This document shows, one piece after another, positions 1 to 8,340 of a stretch of 14,754 nucleotides of DNA; within the stretch, counting starts at the first letter, position 1; every line of letters starts with the position of its first letter. The notes under the pieces were generated by a model. It did not search any database, had not been told where the DNA came from, and saw nothing but the letters and a program-made list of their open reading frames with translations. Made by a program: the position numbers and the translations under genes. Source of the DNA: Bacteroidota bacterium (GTDB lineage Bacteria; Bacteroidota; Bacteroidia; Bacteroidales; UBA1715); assembly GCA_029266015.1 (NCBI GenBank), contig JAJUFK010000026.1, positions 1-14,754 on the forward strand, written 5' to 3'.

Positions 1-1
1 A

Positions 2-394
2 CTTGAATCAAAAATTTACGCCTCACTTGTTACCAGAATTGTAAAGAACAACTCTCTTGTTCTTCAATTTGATGTTGACAAATTAGGAAAAGAAATCACT
101 ATTAGAACATGGAAACAAGGAGATAAAATTATACCCTTTGGTATGAAAGGCTCAAAAAAAATAAGCGATTATTTAATTGATGCTAAAGTACCAATTCATG
201 AAAAAGAAAAAATACTGGTTATTGAATCAAACGGTACTATAGTAGGTATTATAGGACACACTATTCATAATTTTTATGCTGTTACTTCTGAAACAGAAAT
301 GGTATATAATTTAATTACAATAAAAGACAACGTAGATACAAAGAAATTGATAACTCACCCGGATATACCAAATAACTTATTTAATCTATCGTAA
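2..394 (+). CDS. tilS: tRNA(Ile)-lysidine synthase, C-terminal part (gene truncated by window edge)
   Basis: TilS is a cytoplasmic ATP-dependent enzyme that attaches lysine to the wobble cytidine of the tRNA-Ile with CAU anticodon, so that it reads AUA codons. Only the C-terminal 130 or so residues are visible. The frame is open from base 2, so the gene starts left of the window; an internal ATG at 143 is not the start. The visible part matches the TilS C-terminal substrate-binding domain: a tryptophan and Gly-Asp followed by IIPFGMKGSKKISDYLID, then VPIHEKEKILVI and a GIIG segment. The N-terminal PP-loop ATPase cannot be seen. The gene ends with TAA and converges on the SDR gene 40 bp away. 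I see no clear hairpin terminator between them. Identification rests on the conserved PFGMKGSKK-type motif and is fairly secure. Confidence 0.88.
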   Translation, partial: LESKIYASLVTRIVKNNSLVLQFDVDKLGKEITIRTWKQGDKIIPFGMKGSKKISDYLIDAKVPIHEKEKILVIESNGTIVGIIGHTIHNFYAVTSETEMVYNLITIKDNVDTKKLITHPDIPNNLFNLS

Positions 395-434
395 TCAGAA
401 AAAAGGAACAAGTACACAAATTGTATTAAAACAC

Positions 435-1241
435 TTATACCATTTTTCTCATTATTCTATCATAGCATTTATCACTTATTATACTTCTTAAAAACAGTAA
501 GGGCTTAGCTCCGGAACCTGCAACATAGCGAGTTTTAGGATTTTGTGTTGATATAGCTTTCATAATTGTACGAGCAATTACTTTTGGATGCGAAGGACTT
601 TTAATACGACTAAAAATATTTTGTAATCCTTGCACATATGACGCATACACAGTATTCCCCGACGTTTGAACAGCTGAATGTAATGCTATATCTCCCCACT
701 CTGTTTGAATAAGTCCGGGTTCTATTATTATTACATGTATACCAAAAGGAGCAACTTCAAACCGTAAAGAATCAGATAAGCCTTCCAAGGCATGTTTAGA
801 AGCATGATACCAACCTCCCAAAGGCGAATATGTTTTACCTGCTACCGATGAAATATTTACTATATACCCGTGTTTTTGATTACGCATATATGGCAACACT
901 AATTGTGTAATTCGAGCTAGTCCAAATACATTTACTTCAAATTGTCGCTTTGCTTCTTGTATTGGTACATCTTCTATAGCACCATACGAACCATAACCGG
1001 CATTGTTTATCAACACATCTATTCGCCCTTGTTCAGAAATAATAGTGTCAATACACGCTTGAATAGAAGTATCTTGCGTAATATCTAAACTTAGTATATG
1101 TGCTCCCAATTGAGCAATATCGTGCATTTGTTCTATTCGGCGTGCTGCACCATATACAACATATCCTTTCTGCAACAATAATTTTGCAGTTTCTTTACCA
1201 ATACCGGCCGAAGCTCCTGTAATTAAGACAACTCTATTCAT
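435..1241 (-). CDS. Short-chain dehydrogenase/reductase (classical SDR), substrate unknown
   Basis: This is a cytoplasmic NAD(P)-dependent oxidoreductase of 268 residues, usual for the classical SDR family. The Rossmann cofactor motif TGASAGIG is at residues 8-15, NNAG at 79-82, the catalytic serine in the NISS segment near 131, and the catalytic Tyr-x-x-x-Lys pair at Y145 and K149 (YHASK). Arginines after the second strand (GAARR, 31-35) suggest a preference for NADP(H), which is an inference. The EPGLIQTEW segment near 174-182 is the usual PG region after the active site. It starts with ATG 11 nt after the clpB stop codon, so it is probably co-transcribed with clpB as the last gene of the unit. 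Nothing in the sequence or neighbourhood gives the substrate, so no gene symbol is offered. Confidence 0.93.
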   Translation of the reverse strand: MNRVVLITGASAGIGKETAKLLLQKGYVVYGAARRIEQMHDIAQLGAHILSLDITQDTSIQACIDTIISEQGRIDVLINNAGYGSYGAIEDVPIQEAKRQFEVNVFGLARITQLVLPYMRNQKHGYIVNISSVAGKTYSPLGGWYHASKHALEGLSDSLRFEVAPFGIHVIIIEPGLIQTEWGDIALHSAVQTSGNTVYASYVQGLQNIFSRIKSPSHPKVIARTIMKAISTQNPKTRYVAGSGAKPLLFLRSIISDKCYDRIMRKMV

Positions 1242-1252
1242 ATATTACTCCG

Positions 1253-3847
1253 CTATTTACTATTTCTAAAAACCATACCATCACCTAAAAAGTCAATTAA
1301 TATACGTGAATCTTGTGAAACTTCGCCGGTTAATATTTTTTTAGATAACTGATTAAGTAATTCCTTTTGAATAATACGTTTTACCGGACGAGCACCAAAC
1401 TGCGGATTGTATCCAAGTCGAGCCAGTTCTTCAACAGCATCATCGGTTATATCTATATGAATATTCATTTTTTCTAAACGAGCAGCCAATATATTGAATT
1501 GCAAACGAACAATATCTAATATATCAGAATGACTCAATGGAGTAAACATGATTATTTCATCTATTCTGTTCAAAAATTCGGGACGAACTGTTCGTTTCAA
1601 TAATTCAAACACTTCAACTTTGGCACGTTCTATAGTTTCAGCCACATTACTTTCGTGCATTCTGTCAAAATGTTCTTGAATAATATGAGAACCAATATTT
1701 GAAGTCATAATAACTATAGTATTTTTAAAACTAGCCGTACGCCCCTTATTATCAGTCAACTGTCCATCGTCAAGTACTTGCAATAATATATTAAACACAT
1801 CAGGATGAGCTTTTTCTATTTCATCGAGCAATACTACAGAATATGGTTTTCTACGAACGGCTTCGGTTAATTGCCCTCCTTCATCATACCCTACATATCC
1901 GGGAGGAGCTCCAATAAGTCGCGATACAGAATGACGTTCTTGATATTCAGACATATCAATACGTGTAATTAAATTTTCATCATCAAATAAAAATTCTGCC
2001 AATGCTTTTGCTAATTCTGTTTTTCCAACACCGGTAGTTCCTAAAAATATAAACGAACCTATTGGTCGTTTTACATCTTGCAAACCTGCTCTACTTCGTC
2101 GCACAGCATCAGCTATAGCTGTAATAGCTTCATGTTGACCAATAACACGCTTATGTAATTCTTGTTCTAAATTCAACAACTTTTCACGCTCGGCTTGTAG
2201 CATGCGTGTAACAGGAATACCTGTCCATCGCGAAACTACTTCGGCTATATCATCAGCACCTACTTCTTCATCTATCAAACCACCTTTTGCCTGCATTTCT
2301 TTGAGTTCTTCTTGCAATTGTTGTATTTGTGTTTCGCGTTCTTTTATTCTACCATATCGTATTTCGGCAACTTTACCGTAATCTCCGTCACGTTCTGCAC
2401 GTTCTGCTTCATATTTCAAATCTTCTAATTCTTGTTTTATAGTTTGAATATTACTCACAATACGTTTTTCGTTTTCCCATGCAGCCATAAACGTAGCATG
2501 TTCGCTTTGCAATTCGGCAATTGTTTTATCAAGCGACTCAACTTTTGCTGTTAACCCTTCACGTTTTATAGCTTCACGTTCTATTTCAAGTTGACGAATT
2601 TTACGATTCAGTTCGTCTATTTCTTCGGGTACCGAATTCATTTCGAGACGAAGTTTTGAAGCTGCTTCATCCATCAAATCTATTGCTTTATCGGGCAAAT
2701 AACGTTCGGTAATATATCTATGCGATAATTCTACTGCAGCTATAATTGCTTCATCAAGAATTCGTACTTTATGATGATTTTCATATCGTTCTTTGAGTCC
2801 GCGAAGGATTGAAACTGCACTTTCCACATCGGGTTCATCTATCATTACGGTTTGAAATCTTCGTTCCAATGCTTTGTCTTTTTCAAAATATTTTTGATAT
2901 TCGTCAAGAGTAGTAGCACCTATTGAACGAAGTTCTCCACGAGCCAAGGCAGGTTTCAAAATATTTGCAGCATCCATAGCTCCATCACTTTTACCTGCAC
3001 CTACTAATGTATGAATTTCATCAATAAACAATATTATTTCGCCATCGGCAGAAATTACTTCATTTACAACAGATTTTAAACGCTCCTCAAATTCTCCTTT
3101 ATATTTAGCTCCGGCTATAAGAGCTCCCATATCTAAGGAATAAATTTGTTTTGATTTGAGTGTATCGGGCACATCACCATTTACAATTCTATGTGCCAAT
3201 CCTTCGGCTATAGCTGTTTTTCCAACACCGGGTTCTCCTATTAAAATCGGATTATTTTTAGTTCTTCGTGATAAGATTTGAAGAACTCTACGAATTTCAT
3301 CATCACGACCGATTACCGGGTCAAGCTTACCATTACGAGCTTGTTGATTCAAATTAATTGCAAAACGTTGTAATGCATTATAAGTATCTTCGGCAGACTG
3401 ACTTTCAACCTTTGCTCCTTTACGTAAATCCTGTATTGCAAGAATTAAATTTTGTTCGGTTACACCATTATCTTTTAGCAATTGCGATACTTGATCGCCT
3501 TGTTTTAAAATACCGAGCAAAATATGTTCTACAGATACATATCTATCATTAAATTTATTAAGCATTTGCAATGATTCTTGCAATGCTCTGTTAGCATTTG
3601 ATGATAAATATGGTTCTCCGCCCGATACTTTAGGGTAAGAATCTATAATTTTGTGCAATACTGTACTCAGCATTGTTGTATTTACATCAAGTTTTTTGAG
3701 TAAAAACGAACTTATATTTTCAGCTTTTTCCAGTAATGCTTGTAACATATGTCCTGTTTCTACCGCCTGATGCGATTTAGAAATGGCTATTTGTACCGAA
3801 TGGTTTATAACCTCCTGAGCTTTAATTGTAAATTGATTGAAGTCCAT
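1253..3847 (-). CDS. clpB: ATP-dependent chaperone ClpB (protein disaggregase)
   Basis: ClpB is a hexameric AAA+ disaggregase that threads proteins out of aggregates together with DnaK/DnaJ/GrpE in the cytoplasm. The 864 residues match the family's full length. Domains in order: Clp N-domain (about 1-145); first AAA+ module with Walker A GEPGVGKT (204-211), Walker B IILFIDE (271-277) and pore loop YKGEFEER (249-256); coiled-coil middle domain (about 405-525), which separates ClpB from ClpA and ClpC; second AAA+ module with Walker A GTTGVGKT (603-610), Walker B VVLLDE (671-676) and pore loop GYVG (650-653); and a C-terminal small domain. The start is ATG, preceded by a run of 12 A on the coding strand and no Shine-Dalgarno. 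A 180-bp gap to prfC upstream suggests its own promoter, but I found no CIRCE-type operator and no strict TAnnTTTG element there. The stop is TAG, 11 nt before the SDR gene. Confidence 0.98.
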   Translation of the reverse strand: MDFNQFTIKAQEVINHSVQIAISKSHQAVETGHMLQALLEKAENISSFLLKKLDVNTTMLSTVLHKIIDSYPKVSGGEPYLSSNANRALQESLQMLNKFNDRYVSVEHILLGILKQGDQVSQLLKDNGVTEQNLILAIQDLRKGAKVESQSAEDTYNALQRFAINLNQQARNGKLDPVIGRDDEIRRVLQILSRRTKNNPILIGEPGVGKTAIAEGLAHRIVNGDVPDTLKSKQIYSLDMGALIAGAKYKGEFEERLKSVVNEVISADGEIILFIDEIHTLVGAGKSDGAMDAANILKPALARGELRSIGATTLDEYQKYFEKDKALERRFQTVMIDEPDVESAVSILRGLKERYENHHKVRILDEAIIAAVELSHRYITERYLPDKAIDLMDEAASKLRLEMNSVPEEIDELNRKIRQLEIEREAIKREGLTAKVESLDKTIAELQSEHATFMAAWENEKRIVSNIQTIKQELEDLKYEAERAERDGDYGKVAEIRYGRIKERETQIQQLQEELKEMQAKGGLIDEEVGADDIAEVVSRWTGIPVTRMLQAEREKLLNLEQELHKRVIGQHEAITAIADAVRRSRAGLQDVKRPIGSFIFLGTTGVGKTELAKALAEFLFDDENLITRIDMSEYQERHSVSRLIGAPPGYVGYDEGGQLTEAVRRKPYSVVLLDEIEKAHPDVFNILLQVLDDGQLTDNKGRTASFKNTIVIMTSNIGSHIIQEHFDRMHESNVAETIERAKVEVFELLKRTVRPEFLNRIDEIIMFTPLSHSDILDIVRLQFNILAARLEKMNIHIDITDDAVEELARLGYNPQFGARPVKRIIQKELLNQLSKKILTGEVSQDSRILIDFLGDGMVFRNSK

Positions 3848-4027
3848 AGTCGTATTTTTTTTTTTTACGGCTTCAAAACAATTGCCAACAACAAGAACAA
3901 GACAATTTTACATAAACTTACAACAAAAAATGTCAAAATGACTACTGTTACACCATCAACAACGTCAACTTTTCTTAAAAATGAACATTAGTAATTGTTA
4001 GTTTTTTTACTAATAGTTTTATGATTT
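3848..4027. other. clpB upstream region / prfC downstream region
   Basis: This 180-bp non-coding gap is the only sizeable one in the left minus-strand gene series, so it probably ends the prfB-prfC transcript and starts the clpB one. It holds a 12-base T run at 3855-3866 (A-rich leader just before the clpB start on the coding strand). It also has a weak AT-only stem, TTAGTAA at 3988-3994 with TTACTAA at 4007-4013, which is not followed by a T tract on the minus strand. I could not identify a heat-shock operator or a convincing promoter by eye. Confidence 0.4.
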
Positions 4028-5605
4028 TTAAAATTCTGAAGTAAAATGAAATTGAATATCCGGAAAATTTTGTTGAGCCATTTGCAATGCAAATGATGTG
4101 TCAGCTAAAAAAACATCTCTACCATGTTTGTCGGTAGCCATATTTTGGTATTTGCGTTTTTTAAAATCGAGCAATTGTGCTTTATTGGTTGAAGTTATCC
4201 AACACGCTTTGTACAATTGTATAGGTTCGTATCGGCAGGTAGCATTGTATTCGTGTTTAAGACGATATTCTATTACTTCAAATTGAAGCGCACCTACGGT
4301 TCCAATTATTTTTCTGCCATTAAACTCGTTGGTAAATAACTGCGCAACACCTTCGTCCATGAGTTGGTCTATGCCTTTTGCCAATTGTTTGAATTTCATA
4401 GGATCACCATTTTCTATATAGCGAAACAGTTCGGGCGAAAACGATGGAATACCAGAAAAATGCAATAATTCTCCTTCGGTAAGCGAGTCGCCGATTTTGA
4501 AATTACCAGAATCGTATAAACCAATAATGTCACCCGGATATGCATAATCAATGACTTGTTTTTTTTCGGCCATGAATGAAGTAGGATTCGAAAATTTTAG
4601 TTGTTTCTGATGGCGAACATGTAAATAATTTTTGTTTCGTTCAAATCTACCTGAACATATTTTAACAAATGCAATCCTATCGCGATGATTGGGATCCATA
4701 TTTGCATGAATTTTAAACACAAAACCCGAGAATTTTTCTTCATATGGTGATATTTCGCGTTCTTCAGTTTTTGCATTACGCGGTGATGGAGCTATTTCAA
4801 CAAAGGTATCTAAAATTTCTTGTACCCCAAAATTATATAATGCACTACCAAAAAACACCGGTGCTAATTCTGCACGCAAATAACCTTGTACATCAAATGC
4901 AGGATACACCGTTTCTACCAATTCTGCTTCTTCACGTAAAGTTTGTGCAGCATTATTACCTATCATAGTGTCTATACCATTGTCATTTATATTGGTAAAA
5001 TCTACGGCAGGTTTTACATATTCTTGGTTTGCTTCAAACAATCGTAAATTTTGTTTATACAGGTTATATACTCCTTGAAAACTACGTCCCATACCTATAG
5101 GCCATGTAAGTGGACGAACTTTTATTTTGAGCAAATCTTCAATTTCATCAAGCAATTCAAAGGCATCTTTTCCTTCGCGGTCCATTTTGTTTACAAACAC
5201 CATTACCGGAGTATTGCGCATACGACAGACTTCTGCAAGTTTTTTTGTTTGCTCCTCAACCCCTTTGGCAACGTCTATTACAATTATAACAGAATCTACG
5301 GCAGTAAGAGTACGATATGTGTCTTCAGCAAAATCTTTGTGCCCCGGAGTATCAAGAATGTTAATTTTGCGATCGTTATATTCAAACCCCATAACTGAAG
5401 TAGCAACAGAAATACCTCGTTGCTTTTCTATTTCCATAAAATCCGAAGTGGCAGTTTTTTTTATTTTATTAGATTTTACGGCACCGGCAACGTGAATAGC
5501 ACCACCAAACAACAACAGTTTTTCGGTCAATGTGGTTTTTCCCGCATCGGGGTGACTAATAATTGCAAATGTTCGTCGTCTATTAATTTCCTTTTCAAAT
5601 GCCAT
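4028..5605 (-). CDS. prfC: Peptide chain release factor 3 (translational GTPase)
   Basis: RF3 is a cytoplasmic GTPase that releases RF1 and RF2 from the ribosome after peptide hydrolysis. The 525 residues are close to the E. coli protein's length. GTPase motifs are intact: G1 HPDAGKTT (18-25), the switch region KQRGIS (61-66), G3 DTPGH (85-89) and G4 NKMD (139-142). An EF-Tu-like second domain and the RF3-specific C-terminal domain follow, the latter with GALQFEVIEYRLKHEY. The TSDFMEIEKQRGIS stretch is typical of RF3 rather than EF-G or TypA. The start ATG lies 1 nt after the TAA stop of the upstream transporter gene, without a Shine-Dalgarno, which suggests translational coupling. With prfB two genes upstream in the same unit, RF3 and one of its partner factors are probably made from one transcript. 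Confidence 0.97.
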   Translation of the reverse strand: MAFEKEINRRRTFAIISHPDAGKTTLTEKLLLFGGAIHVAGAVKSNKIKKTATSDFMEIEKQRGISVATSVMGFEYNDRKINILDTPGHKDFAEDTYRTLTAVDSVIIVIDVAKGVEEQTKKLAEVCRMRNTPVMVFVNKMDREGKDAFELLDEIEDLLKIKVRPLTWPIGMGRSFQGVYNLYKQNLRLFEANQEYVKPAVDFTNINDNGIDTMIGNNAAQTLREEAELVETVYPAFDVQGYLRAELAPVFFGSALYNFGVQEILDTFVEIAPSPRNAKTEEREISPYEEKFSGFVFKIHANMDPNHRDRIAFVKICSGRFERNKNYLHVRHQKQLKFSNPTSFMAEKKQVIDYAYPGDIIGLYDSGNFKIGDSLTEGELLHFSGIPSFSPELFRYIENGDPMKFKQLAKGIDQLMDEGVAQLFTNEFNGRKIIGTVGALQFEVIEYRLKHEYNATCRYEPIQLYKACWITSTNKAQLLDFKKRKYQNMATDKHGRDVFLADTSFALQMAQQNFPDIQFHFTSEF

Positions 5606-5606
5606 G

Positions 5607-6479
5607 TTATAATGATATATTAATAATTACAATTCCAATGATTATAGTAGTAATACCAATAATTTTTATAGTATTGATTTTTTCGCCTACAAACAAAACT
5701 CCCATAAGCAGAGCAAATACAATTGACGAAGTTCTAATAGGTACCGCAACCGACACAGGCACATGCTGTAAAGCTGCTCGAAACGTAAAAAAAGAAATAT
5801 ATGCAGCTACACCTGCTATTATCAAACGATTCCAAGCTATAGTTTTATATGAGGCAAAAACTTTATTTTCAAACAAAAGCGTATATATAAATAAATTAAG
5901 AGTCATACATGTAAGTAAAAGCCATAAATAGGGAATAAGATTAAATAAACCGACAGAAAATTTATCGAGGACTGAACCAAACGAATACATAAGTGATGCT
6001 GTGAGAGCATAGCCTGCCCCGGCATATAAATTTCGTTTAGTAAATAAATCGGCAAATTCCATGGAACGTAACGATTTTTGTTTCATAATCATGGCTCCTG
6101 CTGTTGACAAACATATACCTATAACAATACTTACACTTAGTTGTTCGTGCAAAAACAATACAGCCCATATTGGTACCAACACCGGGCTCAATACAGAAAG
6201 TGGATACAATCGTGATATTTCGCCAAGTTCATATGATTTTGATACAAATACTTGATACAATATATAAAATAAGGACGCTGCATAAATAATTGCGAATGTT
6301 TTAAAAGAAAATGTAAAAAATTCAAAATTAAAACCATACACAACAGAAGCAGAAATAGCAGCTACAACAAACATAAGCAACAAAAACAGTCTATTGCCAC
6401 CTGATTTATGTACCAAAAAATTGTAAAATGAATGTGCCAATGCCGAAATGAGAATTAACACAAGATAGTGAGCTGCCAT
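5607..6479 (-). CDS. DMT superfamily (EamA-type) membrane transporter, substrate unknown
   Basis: This is an inner-membrane protein of 290 residues with about ten hydrophobic helices and almost no soluble domains, typical of the drug/metabolite transporter superfamily with two EamA repeats. The first repeat has the segment SYELGEISRLYPLS (82-95) followed by a proline-rich helix ending in HEQLS. The second repeats the pattern with VPVSVAVPIRTSSIVFALLMG (read in two parts around residues 245-265) and GEKI. I chose the ATG at 6479: it has AGAGGA eight bases upstream and sits 1 nt after the prfB stop (TAA-T-ATG). A TTG at 6503 would add eight residues inside the prfB gene and looks less likely. 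prfC follows 1 nt after its stop. Family members export amino acids, nucleosides, sugars or drugs, and the sequence does not say which. Confidence 0.88.
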   Translation of the reverse strand: MAAHYLVLILISALAHSFYNFLVHKSGGNRLFLLLMFVVAAISASVVYGFNFEFFTFSFKTFAIIYAASLFYILYQVFVSKSYELGEISRLYPLSVLSPVLVPIWAVLFLHEQLSVSIVIGICLSTAGAMIMKQKSLRSMEFADLFTKRNLYAGAGYALTASLMYSFGSVLDKFSVGLFNLIPYLWLLLTCMTLNLFIYTLLFENKVFASYKTIAWNRLIIAGVAAYISFFTFRAALQHVPVSVAVPIRTSSIVFALLMGVLFVGEKINTIKIIGITTIIIGIVIINISL

Positions 6480-6480
6480 A

Positions 6481-7579
6481 TTATTGTTCCTCTTTTCGTA
6501 CAAACATCATTAAATATTCTTTTATAAAAGGATTTAAATCACCATCTAAAACAGCTTGTGTATTAGACGTTTCATAATTCGTTCTCACATCTTTTACCAA
6601 TTTATATGGGTGCAATACATAATTGCGTATTTGAGACCCCCATTCAATTTTAAGTTTTTCACCATTGCGAGCAGCTTGTTCTTCTTGGCGTTTACGAATT
6701 TCAAGTTCATACAATTGTGATTTAAGCAAAGTCATTGCTTTTTCACGGTTTTGCAATTGAGAACGAGTTTCTGAATTTTCTATAACTATTCCGGTAGGTT
6801 TATGTTTTAACCTTACTGCGGTTTCAACTTTATTTACATTTTGCCCGCCAGCACCACTCGAACGATACGTGTCCCATTCTATATCGGCAGGATTTACAAC
6901 AATTTCAATAGTATCGTCAATCATTGGTGCTACATCTACCGAAGCAAAAGAAGTATGACGACGAGCTCCCGAGTCGAACGGTGAAATACGAACCAAACGA
7001 TGAACTCCGGTTTCTCCTTTGAGATATCCGTATGCATAATCACCAACAAATTCAATAGTTGCTGCACTTATTCCGGCAACATCACCTTCTTGTATATCAA
7101 TTTCTTTTACAGTATATCCATTTGCTTCGCCCCATCGCATATACATACGCAATAACATTGATGCCCAATCATGACTTTCGGTACCACCTGCTCCGGGATT
7201 AATTTTGAGAATTGCACCAAATTGATCTTCCTCTTTTTGCAACATATTTTTAAATTCGAGCGATTCTATGTAATCAAAGGCTTTAGCATACTGTTCGTCA
7301 AGTTCTGCTTGAGTTGCTTCGCCTTCTTTAAAAAAATCAGCAAGAATTTCTAAATCATCAACTAACTGAGCTGCTTCAAAATAAGCATCAGTCCATTTTT
7401 TAATAGAAGTAATTTTTTTTAATTGTAATTCTGCTTGTTTCGGATTGTCCCAAAATTGAGGATCTTGTGTTTTTTGTTGTTCTTCGTCAATACGAATAAG
7501 ACGTGCATCAACGTCAAAGATGCCTCCTTAACGCCTGCAGGCGATTCGCTAATTCTTTAATCTGCTCTTGGGTAACCAT
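6481..7579 (-). CDS. prfB: Peptide chain release factor 2, with programmed +1 frameshift
   Basis: RF2 recognises UAA and UGA stop codons and triggers peptide release on the ribosome. The gene is in two frames. The first part (7579-7517) encodes about 21 residues, ending RRHL at an in-frame TGA. The second part (7515-6481) continues with DVDARLIRID after a +1 shift. The joined protein is 365 residues, the normal RF2 length. The SPF anticodon-like tripeptide is in RISPFDSG, which identifies RF2 rather than RF1, and the catalytic GGQ is in SSGAGGQNVNK. Two in-frame ATGs exist, 7588 and 7579. I prefer 7579, because a -7 promoter element at 7602-7609 would leave almost no leader before 7588. Gene finders that ignore the shift would start the protein at 7245 and lose about 110 residues. 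The DMT transporter gene follows 1 nt after the stop. Confidence 0.96.
7513..7528 (-). promoter_or_regulatory. prfB autoregulatory frameshift site
   Basis: On the minus strand the sequence reads AGGAGG-CAT-CTT-TGA-C. The Shine-Dalgarno-like AGGAGG is three bases from the slippery CTT codon, which is followed by the in-frame stop TGA with C after it, a weak termination context. This is the known RF2 autoregulation arrangement: when RF2 is scarce, the ribosome slips +1 on CTT and reads on in the GAC frame. The spacing and order match the well-studied E. coli site. Confidence 0.97.
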
Positions 7580-7601
7580 ACTGTACATTTTTTTTGAGAT
7601 G

Positions 7602-7609
7602 CAAATATA
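7602..7609 (-). promoter_or_regulatory. Candidate -7 promoter element for prfB
   Basis: On the minus strand the bases read TATATTTG, which fits the Bacteroidota housekeeping -7 consensus TAnnTTTG. Transcription would start near 7595, giving a short leader to the ATG at 7579. I find no good TTG/TTTG element at the usual -33 spacing, so the call rests on the -7 element and its position alone. Confidence 0.5.
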
Positions 7610-7717
7610 CATAAATTACAATAGTAATAATGTAAAATAAAAGAGACATTCAGATACCTTTATTTTTCTGATACATTTTACTATTAAAATATGAACGATT
7701 CCAATATTTTGAAAGAA

Positions 7718-7745
7718 TTGATTCGTTTATTTTTATGTACTTTTG
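7718..7745 (+). promoter_or_regulatory. Candidate promoter for purE (-33 TTG, -7 TAnnTTTG)
   Basis: TTG at 7718-7720 and TACTTTTG at 7738-7745 are separated by 17 bases, which agrees with the Bacteroidota sigma factor consensus. The start codon of purE at 7763 would then have a leader of only about ten bases. This gap also divides purE from the divergently transcribed prfB. No riboswitch-like structure or PurR-type operator was noticed in the space available. Confidence 0.55.
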
Positions 7746-7762
7746 AATAAAAAATTAGATAT

Positions 7763-8269
7763 ATGAAAGCACAAGTAAGTATTATTATGGGCAGCACATC
7801 GGATTTGCCGGTTATGGAAAAAGCTGCAAAAGTATTGAACAGTTTCAAAATACCATTTGAAATTAATGCACTTTCTGCTCACAGGACACCCGAAGCAGTT
7901 GAAAAATTTGCAAAAAATGCTGAATCTAACGGTATTAAAGTTATAATAGCAGCGGCTGGAATGGCTGCTCACTTACCCGGAGTAATAGCCAGTATGACAA
8001 CCTTACCCGTAATAGGTGTTCCTATTAATGCCAGTTTAGATGGCCTTGATGCTTTACTTGCTATAGTTCAAATGCCTCCCGGTATACCGGTTGCAACAGT
8101 AGGTATAAATGGTGCAGAAAACGCCGGAATTCTTGCAGCTCAAATTATTGCTGCAGCAGATAGTCGCGTTGCACAAGAACTTAAACAATATAAAGAATCG
8201 CTCAAAGAAAAAATAGAGAAAGCAAATGCAGAACTTAAAACAGTAAATTTTGAATATAAAACCAATTAA
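7763..8269 (+). CDS. purE: N5-carboxyaminoimidazole ribonucleotide mutase, PurE class I
   Basis: PurE converts N5-carboxyaminoimidazole ribonucleotide (N5-CAIR) to 4-carboxyaminoimidazole ribonucleotide in de novo purine synthesis, in the cytoplasm, after PurK. The 168 residues are normal for the bacterial class I enzyme. Visible motifs are the nucleotide/phosphate-binding GSTSDLP (10-16), SAHRTP (38-43) holding the catalytic-site histidine, the GMAAHLPG loop (66-73), and PINASLDGLDALLAIVQMP (part of 87-105). The charged, lysine-rich C-terminal tail (about 138-165) is an ordinary helical extension. The start is ATG at 7763, without a Shine-Dalgarno but after an A-rich stretch, as expected in this phylum. 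purK is not adjacent. It appears to be a single-gene unit ending at the strong terminator just downstream. Confidence 0.97.
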   Translation: MKAQVSIIMGSTSDLPVMEKAAKVLNSFKIPFEINALSAHRTPEAVEKFAKNAESNGIKVIIAAAGMAAHLPGVIASMTTLPVIGVPINASLDGLDALLAIVQMPPGIPVATVGINGAENAGILAAQIIAAADSRVAQELKQYKESLKEKIEKANAELKTVNFEYKTN

Positions 8270-8273
8270 AAAC

Positions 8274-8313
8274 AAAAAAGGAGCCAATGTATAGCATAAT
8301 TGGCTCCTTTTTT
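8274..8313. terminator. Bidirectional Rho-independent terminator between purE and the phosphatase gene
   Basis: A perfect 9-bp stem, GGAGCCAAT at 8280-8288 with ATTGGCTCC at 8299-8307, encloses a 10-base loop. It is flanked by six A on the left and six T on the right. The A/T flanks give a U tract in both directions, so one element can end both the plus-strand purE transcript and the converging minus-strand phosphatase transcript. It starts 4 bp after the purE stop codon and ends 27 bp from the phosphatase stop codon. Confidence 0.93.
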
Positions 8314-8340
8314 ATAAGCAATATGTAAATCTAATGTATT

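Noticed and set aside
3749..3991. An 80-codon plus-strand open frame over the clpB start
   Set aside because: It overlaps the clpB N-domain on the other strand and ends in low-complexity lysine/threonine residues; no start signal supports it.
3988..4013. Terminator after prfC
   Set aside because: The stem is seven AT-rich pairs with a 12-base loop and has no T tract on the minus strand, so it is too weak to call.
5127..5495. A 122-codon plus-strand open frame opposite the prfC start region
   Set aside because: It lies fully antisense to prfC, whose GTPase motifs are certain, and its serine/threonine-rich translation shows no domain.
6480..6503. TTG start giving the DMT transporter eight extra residues
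   Set aside because: The ATG at 6479 has an AGAGGA at good spacing, and the added residues are polar and precede the first membrane helix without benefit.
7245..7515. A broken or truncated prfB pseudogene
   Set aside because: The frame change sits exactly at the known programmed frameshift motif and the joined protein is full length, so the gene is intact.
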